From Sphingobium aromaticiconvertens (GTDB lineage: Bacteria; Pseudomonadota; Alphaproteobacteria; Sphingomonadales; Sphingomonadaceae): 64,000 bases of DNA. The translations under genes and the position numbers were made by a program. The notes beneath the pieces were generated by a model. That model made no database searches. It saw only the letters and a list, made by a program, of their open reading frames with translations, and was not told the DNA's origin. Positions 1 to 8,575 of this stretch are shown in pieces. The stretch spans positions 4,893,501 through 4,957,500 of the forward strand of contig NZ_JBANRJ010000001.1 in the NCBI RefSeq assembly GCF_037154075.1. The letters run 5' to 3'. Position 1 is the stretch's first letter, and every line of letters starts with the position of its first letter.

Positions 1-1
1 C

Positions 2-328
2 GATCTGGCGGGGATCGAAGTAGGGTTGCTGGAACTGGACTTTCGCAAGCTACCCGATTGCGAACTGGGTTTTTTCGGTCTGGTGCCGGAAGTGACCGGC
101 AAAGGCGTGGGGCGCTGGTTGATGGCGCAGGCCAAGGCGCTGGCCTGGCGCAAGGACGTGACCCGCCTGTGGGTGCATACCTGCACGCTCGACGGTCCTA
201 CAGCGCTGGGCTTCTATATCCGTTCGGGCTTCAACCCCTACCGCCGAGAGGTGGAGACGTTCGACGACCCTCGTCTGCTGGGCTATCTGCCGCGCGAGGC
301 CGCGCCACAAATCCCGCTGCTGGGTTAA
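2..328 (+). CDS. GNAT family N-acetyltransferase, C-terminal part
   Basis: The reading frame is open from the first complete codon, so the gene begins before the window and only about 108 residues are visible. The segment carries the acetyl-CoA-binding region of GNAT enzymes (VPEVTGKGVGRWLM, a variant of the R/Q-x-x-G-x-G/A pyrophosphate loop). The typical C-terminal pattern follows, a conserved Tyr in a GFYIRSGF context before the last strand. The substrate cannot be inferred. Its TAA overlaps, on the opposite strand, the TAA of the convergent membrane-protein gene, so the two genes end in the same TTAA tetranucleotide. Confidence 0.8.
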   Translation, partial: DLAGIEVGLLELDFRKLPDCELGFFGLVPEVTGKGVGRWLMAQAKALAWRKDVTRLWVHTCTLDGPTALGFYIRSGFNPYRREVETFDDPRLLGYLPREAAPQIPLLG

Positions 329-1116
329 GCCTCCGCCTGGCGGTAGAGCCGGGCGATCATCACCAGCATGTAGAGTTGCACCACGGTCGACACCAGCGCA
401 CCTGCGATGCTTCCGGTCAGGCGCGCTGCATCCGGCCCGGCGACAAGACCAGCCAGTGCGCCAATAACCGTCTGCGCGGCTGTGCTGACAATGGCCGATA
501 CGATCGTCAGCAACAGCAGGAAGGCCAGTAGCCGCCAGACATGCCCACGCGTCAGCGCCCAAGCATGGCGGATCGAGTCGCGCACACCCAGCGTCCCGTC
601 AATCACGACCGGGTTGAGCAGCACCAGCCGGACGCTGGCGAAGATCAGCGCAACACCAAAAGCCAGCGTCAACACTCCGACCAGGAACGCCGCCACCGCG
701 GGCGAGACGAGCGTGAGGATCGCGACCAGAATCGCGCCCACCAACACGACCGCGCTAAACAGGCCGATCAGCAGCAAGGCCGTGCCCAGCAATACCGGCA
801 GGCGCGCGATGCTGAGGCGCAGCGCTTCCCCGACGCTGATTCCCGGCCGCAACGCCAGCGCGAATAGCGTGAGCGACCCGAACCAGATGACGACAACCGT
901 GATGAACAGCGCGGCCCAGAAGCTTGGCCCCACCGGCGGCAATGTGGTCTTCGTCTGCGTGAGCATCCATTGCGTCAGCTCGGGCGGCACCATTTCCTGA
1001 AGGATGAGGCCGGGCAGTGCCACGAACAGCAGCGCCACTGGCAGTAACAACGTGCTTTCCCGCGCAACGAAAGCGACGCTCTCTTCCCATGCCTTGCCGA
1101 TGGAGATGCTCGCCAT
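325..1116 (-). CDS. polytopic membrane protein, GPDPase-membrane-domain-like
   Basis: A 263-residue protein of unknown function, very hydrophobic, with about six predicted membrane segments. The motif near residues 165-200 ([19 protein letters not shown], then [14 protein letters not shown]) resembles the membrane domain found on some glycerophosphodiester phosphodiesterases and in stand-alone proteins, but no catalytic phosphodiesterase domain is present. I placed the start at the ATG opening with [13 protein letters not shown]. An open frame continues far upstream but there it is only the antisense of lipB. It is divergent from lipB across about 95 bp. The role is unknown; it may act in envelope or lipid homeostasis, which is inference. 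Confidence 0.75.
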   Translation of the reverse strand: MASISIGKAWEESVAFVARESTLLLPVALLFVALPGLILQEMVPPELTQWMLTQTKTTLPPVGPSFWAALFITVVVIWFGSLTLFALALRPGISVGEALRLSIARLPVLLGTALLLIGLFSAVVLVGAILVAILTLVSPAVAAFLVGVLTLAFGVALIFASVRLVLLNPVVIDGTLGVRDSIRHAWALTRGHVWRLLAFLLLLTIVSAIVSTAAQTVIGALAGLVAGPDAARLTGSIAGALVSTVVQLYMLVMIARLYRQAEA

Positions 1117-1212
1117 ATCTGTGTAACCGGTCCTAAAGGCCCCGAGCGAAAAGCCCTGAGCGAAATGCAGCGCAGACTTGATCCCTCGTTTGCCCCAAGT
1201 CAAGGAAACGCC

Positions 1213-1941
1213 ATGTCGCAAGATGCTCCTGTTCCCGCCCCCAACGCCACAACCGCCTCCGCTGGCGTCGACGCCATCGAATGGCGCACGTCGGACACGC
1301 TGATCGACTACCCGCAGGCGCTGGCGGATATGGAGGCGCGTGCGGCCGCAATCGCGGCTGGCAAGGCAAGCGAGCGGGTCTGGCTGCTGGAGCATCCACC
1401 GCTCTATACGGCGGGCACCAGCGCGGATGTCGCCGAGCTGCTGGACCCACGCTTTCCCGTCCATGATGCCGGGCGCGGGGGCCGTTATACCTATCATGGG
1501 CCGGGGCAGCGCATCGGCTACCTCAATCTGGACCTGGGCGCACGGGGCAAGGACGTCCGCAATTTCGTCCATCATCTGGAAGGCTGGGTGATCGACGCGC
1601 TGGCCGATTTCGACATCGCCGCGCGACGGGCAGAGGGGCGGATCGGCATCTGGACCGACGACCGGGACGGGCGAGAGGCAAAGATCGGCGCGCTGGGCAT
1701 TCGGGTGCGGCGCTGGGTGACGCTGCACGGTTTTGCGATCAACGTCGACCCCGATCTGTCCCATTTTGGTGGCATCGTGCCGTGCGGGATCGCCGACTAT
1801 CCCGTGACCAGCATCGCCGCGCTGGGGAAAAATGCGTCGATGGCGCGGCTGGATGAAGCGCTCAAGCGCCATTTCCCCGCTTTTCTGGCCCGCCTGCGCC
1901 GCTGCCCTACAGGGGTTGAGCAATGCGAGACGCCTCGTTAG
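1213..1941 (+). CDS. lipB: octanoyl-[acyl-carrier-protein]:protein transferase LipB
   Basis: LipB moves the octanoyl group from acyl carrier protein to lipoyl domains, the first step of endogenous lipoate synthesis, in the cytoplasm. The 242-residue product has the family landmarks: HPPLYTAG, the glycine-rich [13 protein letters not shown] segment, the catalytic Lys157 (KIGALGIRV) and the acyl-accepting Cys191 ([12 protein letters not shown]). The ATG at 1213 is preferred because an AAGGAA ribosome site sits just upstream; an in-frame ATG at 1165 would add 16 atypical residues. It is followed closely by a small lipoprotein gene on the same strand. Confidence 0.96.
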   Translation: MSQDAPVPAPNATTASAGVDAIEWRTSDTLIDYPQALADMEARAAAIAAGKASERVWLLEHPPLYTAGTSADVAELLDPRFPVHDAGRGGRYTYHGPGQRIGYLNLDLGARGKDVRNFVHHLEGWVIDALADFDIAARRAEGRIGIWTDDRDGREAKIGALGIRVRRWVTLHGFAINVDPDLSHFGGIVPCGIADYPVTSIAALGKNASMARLDEALKRHFPAFLARLRRCPTGVEQCETPR

Positions 1942-1983
1942 GGTCCGCCCCCAATTGATTACCCCCACGTTAAGGAGACCCGG

Positions 1984-2268
1984 ATGCGCCCAGCGCTCAA
2001 GACCCTGTTGCCGATCGGCGCCCTTGCAGCTTGCGCGCTCCTGGCCGCCTGCGGTGGCGGGGACAAGGGTGGCAACAGCGTCCAGATGAAGGATATGGAA
2101 GTGGTGGACGGTACGGCCACCGACGCCATGACCGACCTGGATGGCGTCCAGAGCGAAGGCACCAGCACGGTCCTGCCCGCCGGCAACGCTGCGGAAAATG
2201 GCACGACCCCCGCAAAGCCCGCTGAAAAGACGCAAAGCGACGATTCAGAAGTGTTGTCCGATCAATAG
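1984..2268 (+). CDS. small predicted lipoprotein
   Basis: A 94-residue protein with a short basic N-terminus, a hydrophobic stretch and a lipobox (LLAAC at residues 19-23), so it is probably exported by Sec, lipidated on Cys23 and attached to the envelope. After the Cys come glycines and then an acidic, Ser/Thr/Asp-rich low-complexity tail without a recognisable domain. An AAGGAG ribosome site precedes the ATG. It lies 42 bp after lipB and could be cotranscribed. A palindromic repeat begins immediately after the stop codon. The function is unknown. Confidence 0.7.
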   Translation: MRPALKTLLPIGALAACALLAACGGGDKGGNSVQMKDMEVVDGTATDAMTDLDGVQSEGTSTVLPAGNAAENGTTPAKPAEKTQSDDSEVLSDQ

Positions 2269-2269
2269 A

Positions 2270-2313
2270 GCGATTTCCAGTCAGATGGACTCATCTGACG
2301 GTTAAGAAATCGC
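2270..2313. repeat. 44-bp palindromic dispersed repeat, copy 1
   Basis: A nested palindrome. The outer arms are GCGATTTC and GAAATCGC; the inner perfect 8-bp stem is GTCAGATG/CATCTGAC around a GACT loop. A second copy with 42 of 44 identical bases lies at 39942-39985 between flgE and flgF. The position directly behind a stop codon and the conserved arms suggest a REP/MITE-like intergenic element. Multiplication elsewhere in the genome is inferred from two copies only. Confidence 0.75.
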
Positions 2314-2330
2314 GGTATGTCGAAAATCTG

Positions 2331-2366
2331 GAGTGTGCTCCGGTTCAATCAAACCGAAACACACTC
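2331..2366. repeat. palindromic hairpin next to repeat copy 1
   Basis: The outer stem GAGTGTG/CACACTC encloses an inner stem CGGTT/AACCG. It lies 17 bp after the 44-bp palindrome. No U-run follows, so it is not an obvious intrinsic terminator. The repeat copy at 39942 is not followed by this hairpin, so the two palindromes are separable. Confidence 0.5.
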
Positions 2367-2486
2367 TAGGCTGGAATGTCGGGATTAACCGTCCTATTCA
2401 TCACATCCTATACCGGCCCTGTCGCAACAGGGCGACATTCACATGGATCGGCGCGGCTTGCGCGCCAAAAGGGAAGGACGCCCCAC

Positions 2487-3182
2487 ATGCACCCCATCCT
2501 GGCCCGGCCAGCCATTGCCGCGCTGTTGCTGGTCGCGGCGCTCAGCGCCACACAGCCTGCCGCCGCCCAGATCTACTGGTCGCCGCCGGACCTGTCTGCC
2601 CCGCCGCTGACCGACGCGACCGCCGCCACCGCATTGGGGCTGCCCGGCGCGACCCCGGCAGAGCTGCGCGCTGGCATGGTATGGAATCTTCGCGCCGCGC
2701 TCAACATCGCCGCGCTCCAGTGCCAGTTTGAGCCTACCCTGCTGACCGTCAGTAATTATAATGCGATGATCGCGCATCATGATACGGAATTGGACACGGC
2801 GCAGGCGGCCATATTGGGCTATTTCCAGCGCACCGCGGGCAAGGGCCGACCCGGCCAGATCGCCAATGACCAATATGGCACGCGCATCTATTCGGGCTAT
2901 TCGACCGTACAGGCACAGCGCGGCTTCTGCCTCGCCGCCGGAGAAGTGGGCCGGCAGGCGATCTTCGCGGATCGCGGCAAATTATGGGAAGTGGCACAGA
3001 ACGGCCTTGGTTCGATCAAGAAGTCGCTGGTGCTGGCGAGCGAGCAATTTTACGGCGACCCGTCCAGATCCTACCATGTCGCCCTCCCCTCCTTTGATCC
3101 AAAATGCTGGAAGAAGGGCGTGCTGCGGCCAGAGTGCCAGGTAGAGTGGAATGCCAAGGCGGGCGTCAAGATTCCTCAATAA
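2487..3182 (+). CDS. hypothetical exported protein
   Basis: A 231-residue protein with a clear Sec signal peptide (residues 1-25, cleavage likely after AAA in QPAAAQ). The mature part contains four cysteines (in LQCQFEP, RGFCLAAG, PKCWKKG and PECQVEW), which could form two disulfides in the periplasm. I do not recognise a named family. The start was chosen at MHPILARP because GGGAAGGACG lies at a normal ribosome-site distance; the open frame extends 37 codons upstream without signal-peptide character. It converges with queE, with a shared hairpin between them. Confidence 0.7.
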   Translation: MHPILARPAIAALLLVAALSATQPAAAQIYWSPPDLSAPPLTDATAATALGLPGATPAELRAGMVWNLRAALNIAALQCQFEPTLLTVSNYNAMIAHHDTELDTAQAAILGYFQRTAGKGRPGQIANDQYGTRIYSGYSTVQAQRGFCLAAGEVGRQAIFADRGKLWEVAQNGLGSIKKSLVLASEQFYGDPSRSYHVALPSFDPKCWKKGVLRPECQVEWNAKAGVKIPQ

Positions 3183-3192
3183 GCCAGAAAGT

Positions 3193-3232
3193 TTGAGGCG
3201 TCGCGCAGCGGCTTCGTCGCGCGATGCCTCAA
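3193..3232. terminator. bidirectional hairpin between convergent genes
   Basis: A 14-bp stem with one mismatch (TTGAGGCGTCGCGC / GCGCGATGCCTCAA) around a 12-nt loop. The right arm runs into the last codons of queE, covering its stop. Its placement between convergent genes fits a shared terminator, although neither side has a strong U-tract. Confidence 0.5.
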
Positions 3233-3861
3233 CGAAGCCCGAGATATTTGTGCGCCTGCACCGTCAGGCGCCATTTTGGCCGTGCGAGGACGAAATCGAC
3301 CGCCGCCTGCGCGTTCTCGCGGGCCTGTTCATTGTCCATCGGCTGCAACAGATGGTGGTCGAAGGCCCAGCCCTCCATCGCGTCGACATCGCTGCCCGGC
3401 TGCGGCCAGACGAGCTTGAGTTCGTTGCCGCTGTGCTGGACAACCTCGCTCCCGGCCTTGGGGCTGACGCAGATCCAGTCGATGCCGGGATGCACAGGCA
3501 ACGTGCCATTAGTCTCGATGGCGATGGTGAAACCACGCGCATGTAGCGCATCGACCAGCGCGCCATCAACCTGAAGCATCGGCTCCCCGCCGGTCAGCAC
3601 GACATAGCGCCCGGCCTCGCCCGGCCCCCAAAAGCCCAGCACGGCGTCCGCCGCCGCATCGGCATCCCCAAAGCGCCCGCCGCCCAGACCATCAATGCCG
3701 ACGAAATCCGTGTCGCAAAACTGGCAGATGGCGCTGGCCCGATCCTGCTCGCGCCCGGTCCACAAATTGCAGCCGGCAAAGCGCAGGAACACCGCGCGTC
3801 GCCCCGCCTGCACACCTTCCCCCTGAAGGGTCAGGAACATCTCCTTGATCGCATAGCTCAT
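3229..3861 (-). CDS. queE: 7-carboxy-7-deazaguanine synthase QueE
   Basis: A radical-SAM enzyme that contracts 6-carboxytetrahydropterin to 7-carboxy-7-deazaguanine in the preQ0/queuosine pathway. The 210-residue protein begins with the family opening (KEMFLTLQGEGVQAGR). Its [4Fe-4S] cysteines are at 31, 46 and 49, that is C-x14-C-x2-C rather than the canonical C-x3-C-x2-C; this wider loop is known in one QueE subgroup. The SAM-contact LTGGEPMLQ and ETNGTLPV motifs are intact. It lies 24 bp downstream of queC on the same strand, so the two steps are probably one operon. Confidence 0.95.
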   Translation of the reverse strand: MSYAIKEMFLTLQGEGVQAGRRAVFLRFAGCNLWTGREQDRASAICQFCDTDFVGIDGLGGGRFGDADAAADAVLGFWGPGEAGRYVVLTGGEPMLQVDGALVDALHARGFTIAIETNGTLPVHPGIDWICVSPKAGSEVVQHSGNELKLVWPQPGSDVDAMEGWAFDHHLLQPMDNEQARENAQAAVDFVLARPKWRLTVQAHKYLGLR

Positions 3862-3885
3862 GGCAGCAGCTTCACAGGCGACAGA

Positions 3886-4578
3886 TCAGGGACGAACGGC
3901 ATAGTCGGTCGGGTCGGGCAGGCCCGCCTCGTCAAACCCCTTGGCGCGCAGGCGGCAACTGTCGCACAGACCGCAATGCTTGCCATCAGGCGTCGGATCA
4001 TAACAGGACCAGCTTAGTCCTGCGTCAAGACCCAGACGATGCGCCTCCCGCACAATGTCCGCCTTGCTCATATGTTGCAGGGGCGCATTGATGTGGATCG
4101 GATTGCCCTCCACCCCTGCCTTGGTCGCCAGCGTCGCCATCTTCTGGAACGCCTCGATAAATTCCGGGCGGCAATCGGGATAACCTGAATAATCGAGGGC
4201 GTTGACGCCGATGAACACATCGCTCGCGCCTGCAACTTCGGCCAGCCCCAGCGTCAGCGACAGGAAGATGGTGTTGCGTGCGGGGACATAGGTGACCGGA
4301 ATATCGTCCCCCACCCCACCCTTGGGCACGGCAATGTCAGCGGTCAGCGCCGACCCGCCAAAGGCGGTAAGGTCGAGCGGCAGGACGATGTGCGATATCG
4401 CGTTGAGTGCGGTCGCGACCCGCTGCGCCGCGCGCAGTTCGACCCGATGACGCTGGTTATAGTCGATCGACAGAGCCAGGACGCGATAGCCTGCTTCGCG
4501 GGCAAGCCCCCCCGCAACCATCGAATCAAGGCCGCCCGAAAGCAGGACGACGGCAAATTTTCCATTATTGGCAACCAT
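3886..4578 (-). CDS. queC: 7-cyano-7-deazaguanine synthase QueC
   Basis: QueC converts 7-carboxy-7-deazaguanine to preQ0 using ATP and ammonia. The 230-residue product has the N-type ATP-pyrophosphatase P-loop SGGLDSM (residues 14-20). The zinc-binding C-terminal cysteine cluster is C-x9-C-x2-C-x2-C ([19 protein letters not shown]). The internal motif [11 protein letters not shown] is also present. It is the first gene of a queC-queE pair. Length and motifs are typical and the call is secure. Confidence 0.96.
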   Translation of the reverse strand: MVANNGKFAVVLLSGGLDSMVAGGLAREAGYRVLALSIDYNQRHRVELRAAQRVATALNAISHIVLPLDLTAFGGSALTADIAVPKGGVGDDIPVTYVPARNTIFLSLTLGLAEVAGASDVFIGVNALDYSGYPDCRPEFIEAFQKMATLATKAGVEGNPIHINAPLQHMSKADIVREAHRLGLDAGLSWSCYDPTPDGKHCGLCDSCRLRAKGFDEAGLPDPTDYAVRP

Positions 4579-4631
4579 GCGCCCCGCGCTAGCGCTCCGA
4601 ACGCTTCAGGGCAAGTCGCGCCATCAGCACA

Positions 4632-5036
4632 TCAGCGGCAGATGCCGACCCGGCGAGCCTCTACCGCCATCTCGAAGGGCGCGCCATCGGCGATACCCTG
4701 CGCCTGGATCTGCGCCAACCGTGAGGTTTCCGTGCGCAAGGCCGTCCGGCCGCTGCCCGATACCCCGCAATCATAGGTCACGACCAGTTCGCGCGGCGTA
4801 TCGGTGACGATGAAACGCTTGCAACTGGCGCGGCCATGACGAAATTGCAGCAATTGCTCCAGATCACTTACGCACAGGCGCCGGACTTCACTGCCCGCGC
4901 CGCGTTCCCGCAATTCCCACTGGCCCGGCTCCAGTTGATGCAAGGCCTTCATGGGTGGCGTCGGTTCAGCACCGGCCATAGCTGCCATCATCATCGCAGC
5001 ACCGGTCGTGAAGGCGCGCAGCCACATACTGTTCAT
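4632..5036 (-). CDS. DUF3617-like exported protein
   Basis: A 134-residue protein with an N-terminal signal sequence rich in Met and Ala (cleavage near MAGAEP). The mature part starts with LEPGQWELRERG, the usual opening of DUF3617 proteins, and has paired cysteines (RRLCVSD, ASCKRF, TYDCGVSGSG, VGICR) likely to form disulfides. The ATG of MNSMWLRAF is preferred over a longer frame that adds basic residues before the signal. Function unknown. It lies just upstream of queC on the same strand (53 bp), which may or may not mean cotranscription. Confidence 0.65.
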   Translation of the reverse strand: MNSMWLRAFTTGAAMMMAAMAGAEPTPPMKALHQLEPGQWELRERGAGSEVRRLCVSDLEQLLQFRHGRASCKRFIVTDTPRELVVTYDCGVSGSGRTALRTETSRLAQIQAQGIADGAPFEMAVEARRVGICR

Positions 5037-5171
5037 GACATTCCGTCTTCCCACCATCCGCAACGACGCCCTGCACCGCAATTACGGCGATTTCATGCCA
5101 AAAAAGGCACGACCTGCCTTGCCGCATAGTATTTCGGGCCAACTACTATTTCGGAAACGTCACGGCCCGTT

Positions 5172-6077
5172 TCAATGGGTGACGAAGCTGTCCAGTGCGA
5201 GCGGGAATATGCGCGAGCAGAAGGCGCAATCAACCGCGATCACTCCATCACCATCCGCCATCTCCACCCGCTCGTCCGCAGGAAAGCGGCCGATCACATC
5301 GCGGATATGGTCAAGGTTGCATCGACACCCCTTGGCAAGCGCGACCGGCTCGATTACCCGCACTTCCTCTTCCTCGTGGAACAGGCGCCAGACGATGTCG
5401 GGCAGCGGCAGGCTGGTATCGGTCAGCTCATCGTCCTTGAGCGTCGCCGCCAGCGCCTGCACATGCTCCCATTCGGGATGGTCGTGGCGGACATGCAATC
5501 GCTCCCGCCCGACTTCACCCTCCGGCAGATGCTGGATCAGCAGGCCAGCGGCCGTACAGCCCTCTCCCGGTTCATGCCGGGTCGCGATCTGAACAATGCT
5601 GGGGATCTGCTCGGACTGAAAGAAATAGAGTTCCGCCGCCCGGCCAAGCGATTCGCTGTCGAGCGGTACAATGCCCTGATAGCGTTCTCCAGTGACGGAC
5701 TGGTCGAAGGTGACGGCCAGATAGCCCTTGCCGAACAGGCCGAACAAGGTCGGGTCGCTGCCAATCTCGGCAAGGCGGTCGGCGTCGAACTTGGCATAAC
5801 CACGCAGATCGCCATCCTTGTAATCGGCGACCAGCAGGCTGACGACGCCATTTTCGGTCTGCGCCTGAAGCGTCAATTGTCCACCCGCCTGCTTGAGCGT
5901 GCTGCCCAGCAGCGCCGCCAGCACCAACGCAGAGGCCAGCAGCCGCTCGACCGGCGGCGGATAGCTATGGGCGGCCAGCACCGCGTCGAGCGTCGGCCCC
6001 AGCCGCACGATGCGGCCGCGCACCTGGCGCGAGGGGATGGTGAAGCCAAGGGCCTGATCGAGATCGCGAGAGGTCAC
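5172..6077 (-). CDS. hslO: Hsp33 redox-regulated chaperone
   Basis: Hsp33 is a cytoplasmic holdase switched on by oxidation: four cysteines release zinc and form disulfides when the cell meets oxidants and heat. The cysteines are present as C251-x-C253 and C284-x2-C287. The N-terminal chaperone domain has the expected LGFTIPSRQVRGRIVRLGP opening. I chose a GTG start at 6077 because AGGA lies six bases upstream and homologues begin with TSRDLDQ-like sequence; the longer ATG frame would add 15 residues encoded by the intergenic repeat. Length, 301 aa, is normal. Confidence 0.93.
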   Translation of the reverse strand: MTSRDLDQALGFTIPSRQVRGRIVRLGPTLDAVLAAHSYPPPVERLLASALVLAALLGSTLKQAGGQLTLQAQTENGVVSLLVADYKDGDLRGYAKFDADRLAEIGSDPTLFGLFGKGYLAVTFDQSVTGERYQGIVPLDSESLGRAAELYFFQSEQIPSIVQIATRHEPGEGCTAAGLLIQHLPEGEVGRERLHVRHDHPEWEHVQALAATLKDDELTDTSLPLPDIVWRLFHEEEEVRVIEPVALAKGCRCNLDHIRDVIGRFPADERVEMADGDGVIAVDCAFCSRIFPLALDSFVTH

Positions 6078-6097
6078 ATAAAGTCCTTTGAACCGTG

Positions 6098-6178
6098 CGG
6101 GCCGAACCTGTCGAAGCCACATTCCTGAGGCGCGGCCGCAGGACCATACGCATCCTTGGCTCCAACAGGTTCAGCCCG
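6098..6178. repeat. inverted-repeat spacer element hslO/argF
   Basis: Two 21-bp arms face each other (6098-6118 and 6158-6178), matching at 18 of 21 positions when one is reversed. Their core is GAACCTGT(C/T)(G)(A/G)AGCC. The arms resemble the short GTTCGGGCTGAACCTGTCGAAG-type repeat I recall as common between sphingomonad genes. It lies directly upstream of the hslO start. Confidence 0.55.
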
Positions 6179-6213
6179 AGCGGGAAAATGTGTCGCCCGG
6201 ATATAGGTTGGCC

Positions 6214-7140
6214 TTACAGCTTTCCAAGCGCCCAGAGCAGCACCGACTTCTGCGCGTGAAGGCGGTTTTCCGCCTCATCCCAGATCAGCGACTGCGGGCC
6301 GTCGATCACCTGTTCCACCACTTCCTCGCCGCGATGGGCAGGCAGGCAGTGAAGAAAAAGCGCACCGGGCCTTGCCGTCGCCATGAGCGCGGGCGTCACC
6401 TGATAGGGCATCATAGCGGCCAGCTTTTCCTCCGCATGGTCCTGCCCCATCGAAATCCAGGTGTCGGTGACGATCACATCAGCGCCCGCCGCGACCGCCA
6501 TCGCATCACGCGACAGGGTGATGGTCGCGCCGCGCGCCGTCGCCTCTTCGGCAAAGCGGGTGTCAGGCTCATAGCCTTCGGGCACGCCGATCCGCACGCC
6601 GAACTTGAGCAAGCCCGCCGCCTCTATGATTGAATGGAGGACATTGTTGCCGTCGCCCAGCCACGCCCACTGGCTGCCGGGCAGGGCCAGGCCGTGTTCG
6701 ACCACGGTCAACAGGTCGGCGACGATCTGGCAAGGATGCGAAAGATCGGTCAGGCCGTTGATGACCGGGACGGTCGCATGGTGGGCCATCTCCTCGATCT
6801 TCGCATGGTCGTCGGTGCGGATCATGATCGCGTCGCACATGCGGCTGAGGACGCGTGCGGTGTCGGCGACCGTCTCCCCCCGGCCCAACTGGCTGGTCGC
6901 GCCGTCCAGGATCAGCGACGTACCGCCCAGTTGGCGGATCGCCATGTCGAACGACACGCGCGTGCGGGTCGAGTTCTTCTCAAAGATCATCGCCAGCGTA
7001 TGCCCCGCCAGCGGCGCGTCGGCATCGGCGCGCCCCTTGGGCCAGGCGGCCCGTGCGGCCTTGCGGTCGATGGCGTCCGCGATCATCGCGGCGATTGCGT
7101 CGCCGCCTGCATCGGACAGGTTCAGAAAATGTCTGGTCAT
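6214..7140 (-). CDS. argF: ornithine carbamoyltransferase ArgF
   Basis: Cytoplasmic enzyme joining carbamoyl phosphate and ornithine to make citrulline, the sixth step of arginine synthesis. The 308-residue protein shows the carbamoyl-phosphate loop STRTR (residues 57-61), the HPCQ motif ([11 protein letters not shown]), the ornithine region [11 protein letters not shown] and the catalytic HCLPAHRG. It lies about 100 bp downstream of argD on the same strand, with an inverted-repeat spacer between them, so an argD-argF unit is likely. Confidence 0.96.
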   Translation of the reverse strand: MTRHFLNLSDAGGDAIAAMIADAIDRKAARAAWPKGRADADAPLAGHTLAMIFEKNSTRTRVSFDMAIRQLGGTSLILDGATSQLGRGETVADTARVLSRMCDAIMIRTDDHAKIEEMAHHATVPVINGLTDLSHPCQIVADLLTVVEHGLALPGSQWAWLGDGNNVLHSIIEAAGLLKFGVRIGVPEGYEPDTRFAEEATARGATITLSRDAMAVAAGADVIVTDTWISMGQDHAEEKLAAMMPYQVTPALMATARPGALFLHCLPAHRGEEVVEQVIDGPQSLIWDEAENRLHAQKSVLLWALGKL

Positions 7141-7154
7141 AAATACCCCTCAAC

Positions 7155-7232
7155 CCGTTCGGTCCGCAGCTTCCGAAGCCCTGCCCCTCCCCGGAGAGAC
7201 GAACAGGCCTTCGATACGCTCAGGCCGAACGG
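7155..7232. repeat. inverted-repeat spacer element argF/argD
   Basis: Two 29-bp arms (7155-7183 and 7204-7232) match at about 20 of 29 positions in inverted orientation. Both ends read CCGTTCGG and the inner part resembles TCGAAG(G/C)CCTG. It belongs to the same loose family as the 6098-6178 element and fills the argD-argF gap. Confidence 0.5.
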
Positions 7233-7240
7233 TCGTTGGT

Positions 7241-8437
7241 TCAGGCCGCCTGCGACACCGCAAAGCTGCGCGCGCCAGCGGACAGCTTTTCGATACATTC
7301 GGCGATATGGCTGTCCTCGATCACCAGGGGCGGCAGGATACGCACGACATTGCCCCCCGCTGCGACGGTGAGCAGGCCGTGATTGTCCCGCAGATGCGCC
7401 ACGAAGTTTCGCGCCTCGACGCTGTCCTTGAGCTTCACGCCCAGCATCAGGCCCATACCGCGCACATCCTCGAACAGCCCGTCATGGTTGGGGATCAACT
7501 GCTCCAGCGCCGAGCGCAAACGGGCACCCTTTGCCTTTACATTGTCGAGGAAGCCGTCAGCCAGCACTTCGCCCAGCACTGCTTGCCCCACCGCCATGGC
7601 GAGCGGATTGCCGCCATAGGTGGAGCCATGCGTGCCTGCAACCATGCCCTTGGCCGCTTCTTCCGTCGCCAGACAGGCGCCCAGCGGGAAGCCTGCGCCA
7701 ATGCCCTTGGCCACGGCCATGATGTCGGGCGTGATGCCATATTGTTCATGCGCGAAGAAGGTGCCGGTGCGGGCATAGCCGCACTGGACCTCGTCCAGAA
7801 TCAGCAACAAGCCCTGCTCGTCACACGCCTGACGCAGCCCGGTCAGGAACGCCTCCGTCGCTGGGGTGACGCCACCCTCACCCTGCACCGGTTCCAGCAG
7901 GAAACCAGCGGTGTTGTCGTCGATCGCCGCGAGCGCAGCCTCCAGATCGTTGAACGGCACCACGGTGAAACCGGGCAGCAGCGGCTCGAACCCATCGCGC
8001 ATCTTGGGCTGGCTGGTGGCCGAAATGGTCCCCAGCGTCCGCCCGTGAAAGGCGTTGTCGAAGCTGATGATCTTGTGCCGGTGCGGATTGCCATTGGCAT
8101 AATGGTAACGGCGCGCGGTCTTGATCGCGCACTCGACCGCCTCGGCCCCCGAATTGGTGAAGAACACCGTGTCGGCGAATGTATTGTCCACCAGACGCTT
8201 AGCAAAGGCCTCACCCTGCGGCGATCCATAGAGGTTCGACACATGCATCAGCGTCGCGGCCTGATCCGTAATCGCCTTGACTAACGTAGGATGACCGTGG
8301 CCCAGCAGGTTGACGGCGATGCCGCTCGCAAAATCCAGATAACGCTCGCCGCGCTCGCCGATCAGGTAGCAACCCTCTCCTCGGACCGGACGCACATCGC
8401 ACCGGGGGTAAACGGGCATGAGCGGCGTAATCGACAT
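7241..8437 (-). CDS. argD: acetylornithine aminotransferase ArgD
   Basis: PLP-dependent class III aminotransferase converting N-acetylglutamate semialdehyde to N-acetylornithine; it may also serve lysine synthesis as succinyl-DAP aminotransferase. The 398-residue product has the cofactor motifs NSGAEAVECAIKTAR, the aspartate of LILDEVQCGYARTG and the Schiff-base lysine of IMAVAKGIGAG. The substrate loop THGSTYGGNPLA is present. Start at MSITPLMPVYPR, with AAGGGAAGG upstream. It is transcribed toward argF. An intrinsic terminator separates it from the flagellar genes upstream. Confidence 0.95.
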   Translation of the reverse strand: MSITPLMPVYPRCDVRPVRGEGCYLIGERGERYLDFASGIAVNLLGHGHPTLVKAITDQAATLMHVSNLYGSPQGEAFAKRLVDNTFADTVFFTNSGAEAVECAIKTARRYHYANGNPHRHKIISFDNAFHGRTLGTISATSQPKMRDGFEPLLPGFTVVPFNDLEAALAAIDDNTAGFLLEPVQGEGGVTPATEAFLTGLRQACDEQGLLLILDEVQCGYARTGTFFAHEQYGITPDIMAVAKGIGAGFPLGACLATEEAAKGMVAGTHGSTYGGNPLAMAVGQAVLGEVLADGFLDNVKAKGARLRSALEQLIPNHDGLFEDVRGMGLMLGVKLKDSVEARNFVAHLRDNHGLLTVAAGGNVVRILPPLVIEDSHIAECIEKLSAGARSFAVSQAA

Positions 8438-8484
8438 CGTACCTTCCCTTCTGGATATGCGTGACGGGCTTATAGTCCTGAAAC

Positions 8485-8518
8485 GCAAAAAGGCGGCCCC
8501 CGCCGGGCCGCCCTTTGC
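8485..8518 (-). terminator. intrinsic terminator after fliS
   Basis: On the minus strand a GC-rich stem of about 12 bp (AAAGGGCGGCCC / GGGCCGCCTTTT, one mismatch) is followed by CTTTTTG. It lies between the fliS stop and the argD start, so it closes the flagellar transcript and insulates argD. Confidence 0.8.
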
Positions 8519-8575
8519 GAGGTTCGCCTATACAGGGCGGGGACGACCAGCGTCAACCCGCGCCAACAGGATGGT

